Assembly (NCBI RefSeq): GCF_004335005.1
Contig: NZ_RQRT01000001.1
Span: 147,323 to 211,322 of the forward strand
Origin: Paracoccus nototheniae
GTDB taxonomy: Bacteria; Pseudomonadota; Alphaproteobacteria; Rhodobacterales; Rhodobacteraceae
Reading direction: 5' to 3'
DNA length: 64,000 nt
The stretch's first letter is position 1, and each line of letters begins with the position of its first letter. A program made the position numbers and the translations under genes. Positions 17,164 to 26,212 of this stretch are shown one piece after another. Under the pieces are notes generated by a model. It did no database searches, was not told the origin of the DNA, and was given only the letters and a program-made list of their open reading frames with translations.

Positions 17164-17214
17164 TCGTCACACAACTGTCACCTTGGTTAAGTATGACTGT
17201 CACGAAGCTGTTGT
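17164..17214 (+). promoter_or_regulatory. Multi-unit PhoB box upstream of pstS
   Basis: Seven-mers recur at an exact 11-bp period: TCGTCAC (17164), CTGTCAC (17175), GTTAAGT (17186), CTGTCAC (17197) and CTGTTGT (17208). The PhoB consensus is direct repeats of CTGTCAT spaced by 4 bp. Four of the five units fit well. It lies 38 bp before the pstS start, so phosphate-starvation activation by PhoB (encoded at the end of this operon) is strongly indicated. Confidence 0.85.
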
Positions 17215-17252
17215 AGCAGGTCGGAGCCAGCTCACTCCACAGGAGACGACAC

Positions 17253-18284
17253 ATGAAATCCTTCGGCATTGCCGCCACCGCGTTGTCCGCGATCGCTCTG
17301 ACCGCCTCGGGTGCCTTTGCACAGAGCCGCGATCAGGTTCAGGTCGCCGGTTCCTCGACCGTTCTGCCCTATGCCACCATCGTCGCCGAACTGTTCGGCG
17401 AGAATTTCGACTTTGGCAGCCCGGTGATCGAATCGGGCGGGTCCTCGACCGGTCTGCGCCGCTTCTGCGAGGGCGTCGGCGAGAACACCATCGACATCGC
17501 CAATTCCAGCCGCGAGATCCGCGACACCGAGGTGGCCGAATGTGCCGCCAATGGCGTCGAAGAGATCATGGAAGTGCGCATCGGCTATGACGGGATCGTC
17601 TTTGCCAGCGCGCAAACGGGCAACAGCTTTGAATTCACCCCGTCGGACTGGTTCAACGCCCTGTCCGCCAAGGTCGTCGCCGATGGCGCCATCGTCGACA
17701 ACACCGCCGCCAACTGGTCCGAGGTGAACCCCGATCTTGCCGATCAGGAAATCCTGGCCTTCGTGCCCGGCACCCGTCACGGCACCCGCGAAGTGTTCGA
17801 CGAAAAGGTCATCATGCAGGGTTGCGAAGACACCGGCGCCATGGAGGTCTTCGTGGCCGAAATGGGCGAGGACGAGGGCGAGGCCGCCTGCATGACCCTG
17901 CGCACCGATGGCCGTTCGGTCGATATCGACGGCGATTACACCGAGACGCTGGCCCGTATCGGCAGCTCGCCCAACGGGATCGGCGTGTTCGGCCTGTCGT
18001 TCTATGAGAACAACACCGACACGCTGCAGGTCGCGACCATGGGCGGCGTCACCCCCTCGACCGAGACGATCGCCTCGGGCGAATATCCCGTGTCGCGTCC
18101 GCTGTTCATCTACGTCAAGAAGGCCCATATCGGCGTCATTCCGGGCGTGAAGGAATTCGCGGAATTCTTCGTCTCGGACGCGATCGCCGGTCCCGACGGC
18201 CCGCTGGCCGCCTATGGTCTGGTGTCCGACCCGGAACTGGCCTCGGTCCAGCAGGCCGTGGCCGACGAAGTGACCATGCAGTAA
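17253..18284 (+). CDS. pstS: Phosphate ABC transporter substrate-binding protein PstS
   Basis: This 343-aa periplasmic phosphate receptor has a signal peptide (MKSFGIAATALSAIALTAS, cleavage after GAFA). The mature protein begins with QVQVAGSSTVLPYA, the family phosphate-binding loop, and GGSSTGLRRFCEG and GTRHGTREVF supply further ligands. It delivers phosphate to PstCAB. An AGGAGA ribosome-binding site precedes the ATG. Expression should be driven by the PhoB box 38 bp upstream. A strong hairpin just after the gene probably makes pstS mRNA more abundant than that of the downstream permease genes. Confidence 0.96.
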   Translation: MKSFGIAATALSAIALTASGAFAQSRDQVQVAGSSTVLPYATIVAELFGENFDFGSPVIESGGSSTGLRRFCEGVGENTIDIANSSREIRDTEVAECAANGVEEIMEVRIGYDGIVFASAQTGNSFEFTPSDWFNALSAKVVADGAIVDNTAANWSEVNPDLADQEILAFVPGTRHGTREVFDEKVIMQGCEDTGAMEVFVAEMGEDEGEAACMTLRTDGRSVDIDGDYTETLARIGSSPNGIGVFGLSFYENNTDTLQVATMGGVTPSTETIASGEYPVSRPLFIYVKKAHIGVIPGVKEFAEFFVSDAIAGPDGPLAAYGLVSDPELASVQQAVADEVTMQ

Positions 18285-18294
18285 CCGACAAGAC

Positions 18295-18325
18295 CGGACC
18301 GGCGCGGGCATCCTGCGCCGGTCCG
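18295..18325 (+). terminator. Strong hairpin between pstS and pstC
   Basis: The 11-bp perfect arms CGGACCGGCGC (18295-18305) and GCGCCGGTCCG (18315-18325) enclose a 9-nt loop, 10 bp after the pstS stop. There is no T-run, so it is more likely a partial terminator or 3'-end stabiliser giving high PstS relative to PstCAB. Confidence 0.6.
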
Positions 18326-18378
18326 ATGCTTTTCCGCGCCTGAAACGCCCCCCTTCGCCGCCATTTCGAGGTTCCCTG

Positions 18379-19584
18379 ATGCCAATGTCCTGGGCCCTGT
18401 TCGCCGCCCTGCTGCTGGCCGTGGCCGGTTTCTATCTGGGGCGCAGCCGCGCCTGCCAGGCAGGCGGCAGCGATGTGCGCACCCTGCACAGCCGTCCCAC
18501 CTATCACGGCGCCAATGTCGGGCTGTCGGTCCTGTTGCCGGCGCTGATCGTGCTGGCGCTGGCCTCGGGGTTGCGCATGGCCGGGGTGATCCCTGCGTCG
18601 TCCGGCGCCATCGCGGGTCTGCTGGCCCTTGGTGCGGCGGTGGCCGGGCTGGGCTGGGCGATGACCCGGATCGACAGCGATTTCCGCGCCCGCAACGCGG
18701 TCGAGCGGATGGTGATGGGTCTGATGATCTTCTGTTCGATGATCGCCATCGCCACCACCCTTGGGATCGTGCTGTCGCTGATCTTCGAAACCATCAGCTT
18801 TTTTGGCCAGTACAGCCTGACCGAGTTCTTTTTCGGCACCACATGGTCGCCGCGCTTCGAGGGCAATTCGCGCCTTGGCATGCTGCCGCTGCTGTGGGGG
18901 ACGCTGTATATCAGCTTCATCGCGCTGCTGGTGGCGGTGCCCATCGGCCTGTTGGCGGCGATCTATCTGTCGGAATATGCCAGCCCCCGCCTGCGCGGCT
19001 TTGCCAAGCCCGCGGTCGAGGTTCTGGCGGGCATCCCGACCATCGTCTATGGCCTGTTCGCGCTGGTGACGGTCGGCCCGATGCTGCGCGACTGGATCGC
19101 CCAACCCATGGGTCTGGGCAATTCGGGCAGCTCGGTCATGACGGCGGGGCTGGTCATGGGGATCATGCTGATCCCGTTCGTCAGCTCGCTGTCCGACGAC
19201 ATCATCAACGCCGTGCCGCAAAGCCTGCGCGACGGCGCCCTGGGGCTGGGCTCGACCCCGTCCGAGACGGTGCGCAGCGTCGTCATTCCCGCCGCCCTGC
19301 CGGGCATCGTCGGCGCCATCCTGCTGGCCGCCAGCCGTGCCATCGGCGAGACGATGATCGTCGTGCTGGGCGCCGGTGCCGCCGCCACCATCAGCGGCAA
19401 CCCGTTCGAGGCGATGACCACCATCACCGTCAAGATCGTCAGCCAGCTGACCGGCGACAATGATTTCTCGTCGCCCGAAACGCTGGTCGCCTTTGCCCTT
19501 GGCCTGACGCTGTTCGTCATCACGCTGGCCCTGAACGTCATCGCGCTTATCATCGTGCGCAAATATCGCGAGCAGTACGAATGA
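18379..19584 (+). CDS. pstC: Phosphate ABC transporter permease PstC
   Basis: This 401-aa inner-membrane permease subunit has an extra N-terminal membrane region (about residues 1-110) ahead of the core, as is usual in alphaproteobacterial PstC. The binding-protein-dependent transport domain runs from about 170 to 390, with the EAA loop around ALGLGSTPSETVRSVVIPAALPG. It pairs with PstA to form the phosphate channel. The stop overlaps the pstA start by 4 bp. Confidence 0.93.
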   Translation: MPMSWALFAALLLAVAGFYLGRSRACQAGGSDVRTLHSRPTYHGANVGLSVLLPALIVLALASGLRMAGVIPASSGAIAGLLALGAAVAGLGWAMTRIDSDFRARNAVERMVMGLMIFCSMIAIATTLGIVLSLIFETISFFGQYSLTEFFFGTTWSPRFEGNSRLGMLPLLWGTLYISFIALLVAVPIGLLAAIYLSEYASPRLRGFAKPAVEVLAGIPTIVYGLFALVTVGPMLRDWIAQPMGLGNSGSSVMTAGLVMGIMLIPFVSSLSDDIINAVPQSLRDGALGLGSTPSETVRSVVIPAALPGIVGAILLAASRAIGETMIVVLGAGAAATISGNPFEAMTTITVKIVSQLTGDNDFSSPETLVAFALGLTLFVITLALNVIALIIVRKYREQYE

Positions 19585-20924
19585 CCGACATCTCATCGAC
19601 CACCCCTGCCGGGCGCAAATCGCTCTATGTGCAGGACGCGCGCACCCGCCGCCGCAACGCCGCCGAAAAGCGCTTTCGCGCCTATGGGCTGACGGCGATC
19701 ATCATCGCGGTGCTGATGCTGGCGATGCTGGTCTTTACCATCCTGCGCAACGGCTCGGGCGCCTTCACCCAGACCTATCTGTCGCTGCCCGTCGCGCTGG
19801 ATGCGCAGGTGCTGGACCCCAAGGGCAACCGCGATCCCGCCGAGATGGCCTCGGTCCTGACGCTGTCCTATGGGCAGGTGCTGGACCGCGCGCTGGAAAC
19901 GGAAATCGCCGCGCTGGACCTGACCATCGAGGGTCTGGGCGCGGGCGATGCCAACCGGCTGATCTCGCGCGATGCCTCGGCGCAGCTGCGCAACCGTGTG
20001 CTGAGCGATCCCGAACTGGTCGGGCAGGTGGTCGATGTGAACGTGCTGGTGAACGGCCGGATCGACGGCTATTTCAAAGGCCGCGTCACCGCCGAGACGG
20101 CGGCGCGCGATGCCAACGTCTCGCCCCAGCAACTGCTGCTGGCGCAGGCGCTGGCCGATAATGGCACCATGGTCACCCGGTTCAACTGGGGCTTTCTGAC
20201 CCTGCCGGATGCCTCGGATCAGCGCCCCGAGGCGGCGGGCGTCGGCGTCGCCATTCTGGGGTCGCTTTACATGATGCTGGTGGTGCTGGTCCTGTCGGTG
20301 CCCATCGGGGTCGGCGCGTCCATCTATCTGCAGGAATTTGCGCCGAAGAACCGCTGGACCGACATGATCGAGGTCAATATCGCGAACCTGGCCGCCGTGC
20401 CCTCGATCGTCTTCGGCATCCTGGGGCTGGCGGTGTTCATCAACTTTGCCGGGCTTCCCGCCTCGGCGCCCATCGTCGGCGGTCTGGTGCTGACGCTGAT
20501 GACCCTGCCCACGATCATCATCGCCACCCGCGCGGCGCTGCAATCGGTGCCACCCTCGATCCGCGATGCGGCGCTTGGGGTGGGGGCGTCGCGGATGCAG
20601 ACGGTGTTCCACCACGTCCTGCCGCTGGCCATGCCCGGCATCCTGACCGGCACCATTCTGGGTCTGGCGCAGGCCCTGGGCGAGACCGCGCCCCTGCTGC
20701 TGATCGGGATGGTCGCCTTTGTGCGCGAATATCCCGCCGCCCCGCCCGAAGGGCTGTTCGATCCGGCCTCGGCCCTGCCGGTTCAGGTCTATAACTGGAC
20801 GCAGCGCGCCGATCCGGCCTTTGTCGAACGCGCCTCCGGTGCCATCATCGTCCTGCTGATCTTCCTGCTGTGCATGAACCTGCTGGCGATCTATCTGCGC
20901 CGCAAGTTCGAGCGCCGCTGGTAG
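19581..20924 (+). CDS. pstA: Phosphate ABC transporter permease PstA
   Basis: This 447-aa permease is longer than E. coli PstA (about 296 aa). The first hydrophobic helix (about 37-55) is followed by a large periplasmic domain to about residue 210, corresponding to the DUF3333 insertion of alphaproteobacterial PstA. The transport domain follows, with the EAA loop ALGVGASRMQTVFHHVLPLAMPG. It overlaps pstC by 4 bp and is followed by pstB after 18 bp. Confidence 0.93.
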   Translation: MTDISSTTPAGRKSLYVQDARTRRRNAAEKRFRAYGLTAIIIAVLMLAMLVFTILRNGSGAFTQTYLSLPVALDAQVLDPKGNRDPAEMASVLTLSYGQVLDRALETEIAALDLTIEGLGAGDANRLISRDASAQLRNRVLSDPELVGQVVDVNVLVNGRIDGYFKGRVTAETAARDANVSPQQLLLAQALADNGTMVTRFNWGFLTLPDASDQRPEAAGVGVAILGSLYMMLVVLVLSVPIGVGASIYLQEFAPKNRWTDMIEVNIANLAAVPSIVFGILGLAVFINFAGLPASAPIVGGLVLTLMTLPTIIIATRAALQSVPPSIRDAALGVGASRMQTVFHHVLPLAMPGILTGTILGLAQALGETAPLLLIGMVAFVREYPAAPPEGLFDPASALPVQVYNWTQRADPAFVERASGAIIVLLIFLLCMNLLAIYLRRKFERRW

Positions 20925-20942
20925 CGCGGCCCCACAGGAGAC

Positions 20943-21746
20943 ATGACCATGTACGACACCACCCGACCGGAGAATGCCGTGGACCAGCAAACCATCAAGA
21001 TCCAGGCCCGCAACGTACAGGTCTGGTATGGCCAGAAACAGGCCATCAAGGATCTGAACGTCGAGATTCTGGACAAGACCGTGACCGCCTTCATCGGTCC
21101 CTCGGGCTGCGGCAAGTCGACCTTTCTGCGCTGCATCAACCGCATGAACGACACCATCGACACGGCCCGGATCGAGGGCGAGATCACCATCGACGGCGAA
21201 AACATCTATGACCGGCGCATCGACCCGGTGCAGCTGCGCGCCAAGGTCGGCATGGTATTCCAGAAACCCAACCCCTTCCCCAAGTCGATCTATGACAATG
21301 TCGCCTACGGCCCACGCATCCACGGTCTGGCCCGCAACAAGGCCGAGATGGACGAGATCGTCGAACGCTCGCTGCGCGGCTCGGCCCTGTGGAACGAGGT
21401 CAAGGACCGGCTGTCCGAACCCGGCACCGGCCTGTCGGGCGGCCAGCAGCAGCGGTTGTGCATCGCCCGCGCCGTGGCGACCAGCCCCGAGGTTCTGCTG
21501 ATGGACGAACCCTGTTCGGCGCTCGACCCCATCGCCACCAGTCAGGTCGAGGAACTGATCGAACAGCTGCGCCAGCAATTCTCGGTCGTGATCGTGACCC
21601 ATTCGATGCAGCAGGCCGCCCGCGTCAGCCAGAAGACCGCGTTTTTCCATCTGGGCAACCTTGTCGAATATGGCGACACCGACGACATCTTCACCAAGCC
21701 CCGCGACAGCCGCACCGAAGCCTATATCTCGGGCCGGATCGGCTGA
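20943..21746 (+). CDS. pstB: Phosphate ABC transporter ATP-binding protein PstB
   Basis: This 267-aa ATPase drives phosphate import through PstCA. Walker A is GPSGCGKST, the signature is LSGGQQQRL, Walker B is [11 protein letters not shown] and the switch His is in VTHSMQQ. The ATG at 20943 follows CAGGAG; a second in-frame ATG is 6 nt later. PstB with PhoU also transmits phosphate status to the Pho two-component system. Confidence 0.95.
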   Translation: MTMYDTTRPENAVDQQTIKIQARNVQVWYGQKQAIKDLNVEILDKTVTAFIGPSGCGKSTFLRCINRMNDTIDTARIEGEITIDGENIYDRRIDPVQLRAKVGMVFQKPNPFPKSIYDNVAYGPRIHGLARNKAEMDEIVERSLRGSALWNEVKDRLSEPGTGLSGGQQQRLCIARAVATSPEVLLMDEPCSALDPIATSQVEELIEQLRQQFSVVIVTHSMQQAARVSQKTAFFHLGNLVEYGDTDDIFTKPRDSRTEAYISGRIG

Positions 21747-21782
21747 GGCCGGACCTTGCCACGGCCCTGAAAGGACATCACG

Positions 21783-22496
21783 ATGAACCGCGACAAGCAT
21801 ATCTCTTCAGCCTTCGACCGCGATCTGGAGACCATTCAGGCGCTGGTCGTGAAGATGGGCGGCATGGTCGAGGCCGCGATCACCGATGCCTCGACCGCGC
21901 TGGACACGCGCGACGAGGATCTGGCCGATGACGTGCGCCGCCGCGACAAGGCGATCGACCTGATGGAGATGCAGATCAACGAGGATGCCGCGCGCCTGAT
22001 CGCGCTGCGCGCGCCCACCGCCACCGATCTGCGGATGGTGCTGGCGGTGATCAAGATCTCGGCCTCGCTGGAGCGGGTGGGCGATTACGCCAAGAACATG
22101 GCCAAGCGCACCTCGGTCCTGTCGCAGATGCCCGCCATGGAAGGCTCTGGCATCGCGCTGCGCCGGATGAGCCAGGCGGTGAACAAGATGCTGCAGGACG
22201 CGCTGGACAGCTATATCCGCCGCGACGCCGATCTGGCCCATGACGTGCGCCAGCGCGATCTGGAGGTGGATCAGATGTATAACGCGCTGTTTCGCGAATT
22301 CCTGACCCATATGATGGAGGATCCGCGCAACATCACCCCCTGCATGCATCTGCATTTCATCGCCAAGAATGTCGAACGGATGGGCGATCACGCGACATCC
22401 ATCGCCGAACAGGTGGTCTATCTGGTCACCGGCGATCTGCCAGACGAGGCGCGCCCGAAAAGCAGCAGCGTCGTCGCCCCGATGGCGGGGGTCTAG
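21783..22496 (+). CDS. phoU: Phosphate signalling protein PhoU
   Basis: This 237-aa all-helical protein is made of two PhoU repeats. Each carries an acidic metal-binding motif: SASLERVGDYAKN in the first and AKNVERMGDHATS in the second. It links PstSCAB activity to the sensor kinase and represses the Pho response when phosphate is plentiful. It lies 36 bp after pstB and just before phoB in the same operon. Confidence 0.95.
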   Translation: MNRDKHISSAFDRDLETIQALVVKMGGMVEAAITDASTALDTRDEDLADDVRRRDKAIDLMEMQINEDAARLIALRAPTATDLRMVLAVIKISASLERVGDYAKNMAKRTSVLSQMPAMEGSGIALRRMSQAVNKMLQDALDSYIRRDADLAHDVRQRDLEVDQMYNALFREFLTHMMEDPRNITPCMHLHFIAKNVERMGDHATSIAEQVVYLVTGDLPDEARPKSSSVVAPMAGV

Positions 22497-22500
22497 GCCG

Positions 22501-23190
22501 ATGGCACGGCAAGCCCCCTGCGTGCTGGTGGTCGAGGATGAGGGCGCGCAGCGCGAAGTCCTGCATTACAACCTCGAAGCCGAAGGCTTCGACGTGGTGA
22601 TGGCCGATAATGGCGAGGATGCGCTGCTGCTGGTGGCCGAGGAACAGCCCGATCTGATCGTGCTGGACTGGATGCTGCCCAAGGTCTCGGGGATCGAGGT
22701 CTGCCGTCAGGTCAAGGCCGATCCCTCGACCCGCAACATCCCCATCATCATGCTGTCGGCGCGCAGCGAAGAGGTCGACCGCGTCCGGGGTCTGGAAACC
22801 GGGGCCGACGATTACGTCGTCAAACCCTATTCGGTGGTGGAGTTGCTGGCGCGGCTGCGCACCCAGCTGCGCCGCACCCGCCCCGCCACGATGGGGGAAC
22901 GGCTGTCCTTTGCCGACATCATCCTGGACGCCGCCGAACATCGCGTTTTCCGCGCCGGTCAGACCCTGCATCTGGGCCCGACCGAGTTCCGGCTGCTGTC
23001 CACGCTGATGGAAAAGCCGGGCCGGGTCTGGACGCGCGAACAGCTGCTGGACCGGGTCTGGGGACGCGACATCTATGTCGACAGCCGCACCATCGACGTG
23101 CATGTCGGCCGGTTGCGCAAGGCGCTGATGAAGAACGGCGGCGAAGATCCGCTGCGCACCGTGCGCGGCGTGGGCTATGCCCTGGGTTAA
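22501..23190 (+). CDS. phoB: Phosphate regulon response regulator PhoB
   Basis: This 229-aa OmpR-family regulator has a receiver domain with acidic residues Glu12 and Asp13 and phospho-acceptor Asp56 in VLDWMLP. A Lys in VKPYS follows, and the C-terminal winged helix (about 130-229) ends in RLRKALMK and TVRGVGYAL. The start at 22501 is right after the phoU stop; the open frame extends upstream into phoU and is discarded. It should bind the box at 17164-17214 and so autoregulate its operon. No phoR sensor gene follows; the next gene is convergent. Confidence 0.95.
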   Translation: MARQAPCVLVVEDEGAQREVLHYNLEAEGFDVVMADNGEDALLLVAEEQPDLIVLDWMLPKVSGIEVCRQVKADPSTRNIPIIMLSARSEEVDRVRGLETGADDYVVKPYSVVELLARLRTQLRRTRPATMGERLSFADIILDAAEHRVFRAGQTLHLGPTEFRLLSTLMEKPGRVWTREQLLDRVWGRDIYVDSRTIDVHVGRLRKALMKNGGEDPLRTVRGVGYALG

Positions 23191-23276
23191 AGGGTCGGCC
23201 CTCGGCCGGCGCCCGATGCGCGGCTGATCAGGGCGCTGCACGAAGGGCTGTGTCTGCCGGACGGGGCGGGAACCGC

Positions 23277-24236
23277 CTAGACCAGCACATCCCCGTCCCG
23301 TGGCGCGCGGTCTTCGGCGATGGCCTGCAGGTTATCCATCATCCGCTGCAGGGTCGGGGCAAATCCGTCCGAAGAAATGGCGGCCAGATGCGGCGTCAGG
23401 ATCACCCGGTCCAGCCCCAGCAGGGGATTATCGGGGGTGATCGGCTCGACCGAAAAGACATCGACGGCGGCGCCGCGCAGCTGGCCCGCGCGGATCGCTG
23501 CGGCCAGATCGGCCTCGACCAGCACCCCGCCGCGGGCGGCATTGACCAGAATGGCATCGGGCTTCATCAGGGCCAGACGGTTGGCGTCGATCAGGTTGCG
23601 GGTGCTGTCGTTCAGCTCGCAATTCAGCGTGACGACGTCCGAGGCCGCCAGCAGATCGGGCAGGGTCGCGAAACGGGCGCCGGTCGCGACTTCTTGTTCG
23701 GGGGTCAGGGGATGGCGCTTGGTATAGAGGATGTCGCAGCCGAAACCGCCCAGCAGCCGTGCCAGCGCCATGCCGATATGGCCCATGCCGACGATGCCAA
23801 CCACCCGCCCCGACAGCCGCATCGAGGTGGCGCCCAGTTCCGTCTTGGGCCAGCCGCCGCGCTGGATGCCCAGATGGCCGCGCGCGATGTTGCGGTTCAC
23901 CGCCAATATCAGCCCAAGCGTCGTTTCCGCCACCGTCACCGCGTTCGACCCGGTCGTGCGCAGCACCCGGACCCCGTGGCGGGCCGCGGCGTCCAGATCG
24001 ATGCCGTCAAAGCCCACGCCCCATTTATGCACCGCGCGCAGGCCCGGCACGGCCATCATCGGGGCGGTGACGGGCACGTCGCCGGTGATCGCGAAAGCGG
24101 CGCCCTGCAAGGCGTCGCGCTGATCGGCCTCCTCGCGCGACCGCGCCGTGGTCAGATCCCAGCCCTGCGGCAGAAAGGGCCGGATGCGGTCCAGCCGTGC
24201 GGGATCGGCGGGGTCCAGAAGGACGATGCGGGGCAT
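23277..24236 (-). CDS. D-2-hydroxyacid dehydrogenase family protein
   Basis: This 319-aa NAD(P)-dependent dehydrogenase belongs to the D-isomer 2-hydroxyacid family (phosphoglycerate/glyoxylate reductase type). The Rossmann motif is GIVGMGHIGMALARLLGGFG. The active-site Arg lies in VNAARGGVLVE, an acidic residue in VDVFSVEP and the His in ILTPHLAA. It lacks the ACT regulatory domain of long SerA proteins. The start at 24236 (MPRIVLLD) is used because the longer frame overlaps the gamma-glutamyltransferase gene. It is 16 bp downstream of that gene on the same strand. Confidence 0.85.
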   Translation of the reverse strand: MPRIVLLDPADPARLDRIRPFLPQGWDLTTARSREEADQRDALQGAAFAITGDVPVTAPMMAVPGLRAVHKWGVGFDGIDLDAAARHGVRVLRTTGSNAVTVAETTLGLILAVNRNIARGHLGIQRGGWPKTELGATSMRLSGRVVGIVGMGHIGMALARLLGGFGCDILYTKRHPLTPEQEVATGARFATLPDLLAASDVVTLNCELNDSTRNLIDANRLALMKPDAILVNAARGGVLVEADLAAAIRAGQLRGAAVDVFSVEPITPDNPLLGLDRVILTPHLAAISSDGFAPTLQRMMDNLQAIAEDRAPRDGDVLV

Positions 24237-24252
24237 GAAATCTAATTCCCTG

Positions 24253-25917
24253 TCAAAGAGTAAAGCGCACGCCGGGCCGGGCCAGCCCGCCGCCATGGGC
24301 CATGACCGTGCCATCGGCCCGCCAGCAGGCAGCCCCGGTCATCGGACCCTCGGGGCCGAAACTGATGGCATTCATGCCGCCGCCGATGGTCTTGGGCAGG
24401 CGCACCTCGTATCCCATCGCGCGCAGGGCGGGGGCCATGGGGACATAGGCGGGCTCCAGCTCCAGATGCTGGCCTTGGGTCCACAGGCGCGGCGCCTCGA
24501 CCGCCTGTTGCAGGCTCATCCCGTGGTCGATCAGGTTGACGATGGCCTGCAGGGCCGAGGGAAAGATCCGCACCCCGCCGGGCAGGCCAAGCGCATGGAC
24601 GGGCCGCCCGCCTTGCAGCACGATCATCGGCGCCATCGATGTCGGCACCCGCTTGCCCGGCCGGATCGACAGCGCCCGCCCGGGATGAGGGTCATAGTTC
24701 ATCATGTAATTGTTCGGAATGATCCCGGTCCCCGGCACCATGAAACGCGCCCCGAACAACCCGTTCAGCGTATGGGTGGCGGTGACGATATTGCCGTCGC
24801 GATCGGCCACGGTCACATGGGTGGTGTCGCGGCTTTCCTGCCCGCCGGGCGCCAGCGCCCCGGTCCGCATGTGCAGGCGGTTCTGGCAAACATCGGCATA
24901 TTCCTTGGAAATGAACCGCTCCACCGGGACATCGACGAAATCGGGATCGCCCGAGGCGGCGCGCCGGTCCTCGAACCCCACGCGGATCACCTCGGCCAAC
25001 AGCGCCATCGTTTCGGCCGAGCCAAAGCCCATGGCGCGGATATCATGCGCCTCCAGCATGTTCAGCATCTGGACGATATGGACCCCCGACGATGCGGGCG
25101 GCGGCGGCCCGGCAATCTGATAACCGCGATAGCTGCCCATGATCGCCTGCCGTTCGATGGCACGATAGCGGGTCAGATCGGCCAGCGTGACATGGCCCGC
25201 ATCCGGGCCACCGGTGGCCAGCCGGTCGGCCAGCGCCCGGCCCAGATCGCCGCCATGCAGGGCCTCGTCACCCTCGGCCTGCACCAGACGCAGGCTTTCG
25301 GCGTAATCGCCCATGATCATCCGGCTGCCCACCGGGGCCGGCGCCCCGCCCGGCATGAACAATCCCGCGATGACCGGATCGGCCATTAGATCGGCCCCAT
25401 GTTCGCCAAGCGCGCCGTTCAGATAGGGGCTGACGGCAAAGCCGCGCGCGGCGGCATTGATCGCGGGTTCGACCACATCGGCCCAGGGCAGGCGCCCATA
25501 GCGGCGCTGCATCTGGGACCAGCCGCGCAGATTGCCCGGCACCGCCACGGCGGATGCACCCAGCATGTTGCGCCGGTCGGCCGTGTCCATGTCATCGGGC
25601 GGTTCGTCCGAGACGGGCGTGAACATGTCGGACCGCGCGTTCTGCCCCGCCACCGACAGCGCATCGACGATCACATGGCGCCCGTCGGCCAGCCGCAGAT
25701 GGCTGATCCCGCCCCCGGCGATGCCGACCATCATCGGCTCGACCACGCTCAGCGTCAGCAGGGCGGCGACGGCGGCGTCCACGGCATTGCCGCCCGCCGC
25801 CAGCATCGCCGAGCCCGCCGCCGAGCCAAGCGGAGAATTGGTCGCGACCACCCCCAGATCCCCCGTCACAGACCGCTTGTCGCAGCGGAACGGCAGGGTT
25901 TTGTCAGGGACGGTCAT
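24253..25917 (-). CDS. ggt: Gamma-glutamyltransferase family protein
   Basis: This is a 554-aa Ntn-hydrolase proenzyme. Autocleavage should occur before Thr366 in DTTHVTVADRDGN, giving the large and small subunits. Substrate-loop landmarks are the Asn-rich NNYMMNYDPHPG segment, PTSMAPMIV (oxyanion region) and GLPGGVRIFPSALQ. No signal peptide is visible at MTVPDKTLPFRC, unlike periplasmic E. coli GGT, so it may act in the cytoplasm or on a substrate other than glutathione. Many such cytoplasmic paralogues have unassigned substrates. It is followed by the hydroxyacid dehydrogenase gene after 16 bp. Confidence 0.88.
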   Translation of the reverse strand: MTVPDKTLPFRCDKRSVTGDLGVVATNSPLGSAAGSAMLAAGGNAVDAAVAALLTLSVVEPMMVGIAGGGISHLRLADGRHVIVDALSVAGQNARSDMFTPVSDEPPDDMDTADRRNMLGASAVAVPGNLRGWSQMQRRYGRLPWADVVEPAINAAARGFAVSPYLNGALGEHGADLMADPVIAGLFMPGGAPAPVGSRMIMGDYAESLRLVQAEGDEALHGGDLGRALADRLATGGPDAGHVTLADLTRYRAIERQAIMGSYRGYQIAGPPPPASSGVHIVQMLNMLEAHDIRAMGFGSAETMALLAEVIRVGFEDRRAASGDPDFVDVPVERFISKEYADVCQNRLHMRTGALAPGGQESRDTTHVTVADRDGNIVTATHTLNGLFGARFMVPGTGIIPNNYMMNYDPHPGRALSIRPGKRVPTSMAPMIVLQGGRPVHALGLPGGVRIFPSALQAIVNLIDHGMSLQQAVEAPRLWTQGQHLELEPAYVPMAPALRAMGYEVRLPKTIGGGMNAISFGPEGPMTGAACWRADGTVMAHGGGLARPGVRFTL

Positions 25918-26085
25918 CGATCACATCTCATTTGTCGCGGTTGCGCCATGGCGCCACGCGGTCAGCTTAGGCAGGATCGGCGGCAGGGACAACCGGGGCG
26001 CAGTCCGGGGCAAACCATTCCGTTCGCGCCAGCCGGTCCGGGCTTATCCTTTGGGCAGATGCGGCGGCGGACCCATCATCGGCGG

Positions 26086-26136
26086 CCAGACTGCCAGACT
26101 GCCAGCCTGCCTGCCAGCGCGTCGGGGCGTCGGGGC
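26086..26136. repeat. Short tandem octamers upstream of the esterase gene
   Basis: CCAGACTG is repeated twice and then degenerates (CCAGCCTG, CCTG, CCAG) over 26086-26117. It is followed by GTCGGGGC twice over 26121-26136. This lies in a 295-bp non-coding gap and looks like slippage-generated sequence; no function is apparent. Confidence 0.55.
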
Positions 26137-26212
26137 GTGGACCGCTTTGCCGCTTGCGGCAGGGGCGTGCCCATGCGACGCAGGATTTTGTTCCTGATAC
26201 CGGGTCAGTACT

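Noticed and set aside
14555..17278. 907-codon open frame on the minus strand opposite the acyl-CoA ligase and PCC genes
   Set aside because: The plus strand carries complete enzymes with catalytic motifs; the antisense translation is His/Gln/Arg/Asp/Gly-rich low-complexity typical of GC-rich shadow frames and has no domain.
26086..26136. Short tandem repeats considered as a CRISPR-like array
   Set aside because: Units are 8 bp with no spacers and no cas genes nearby; simple slippage repeats explain them.
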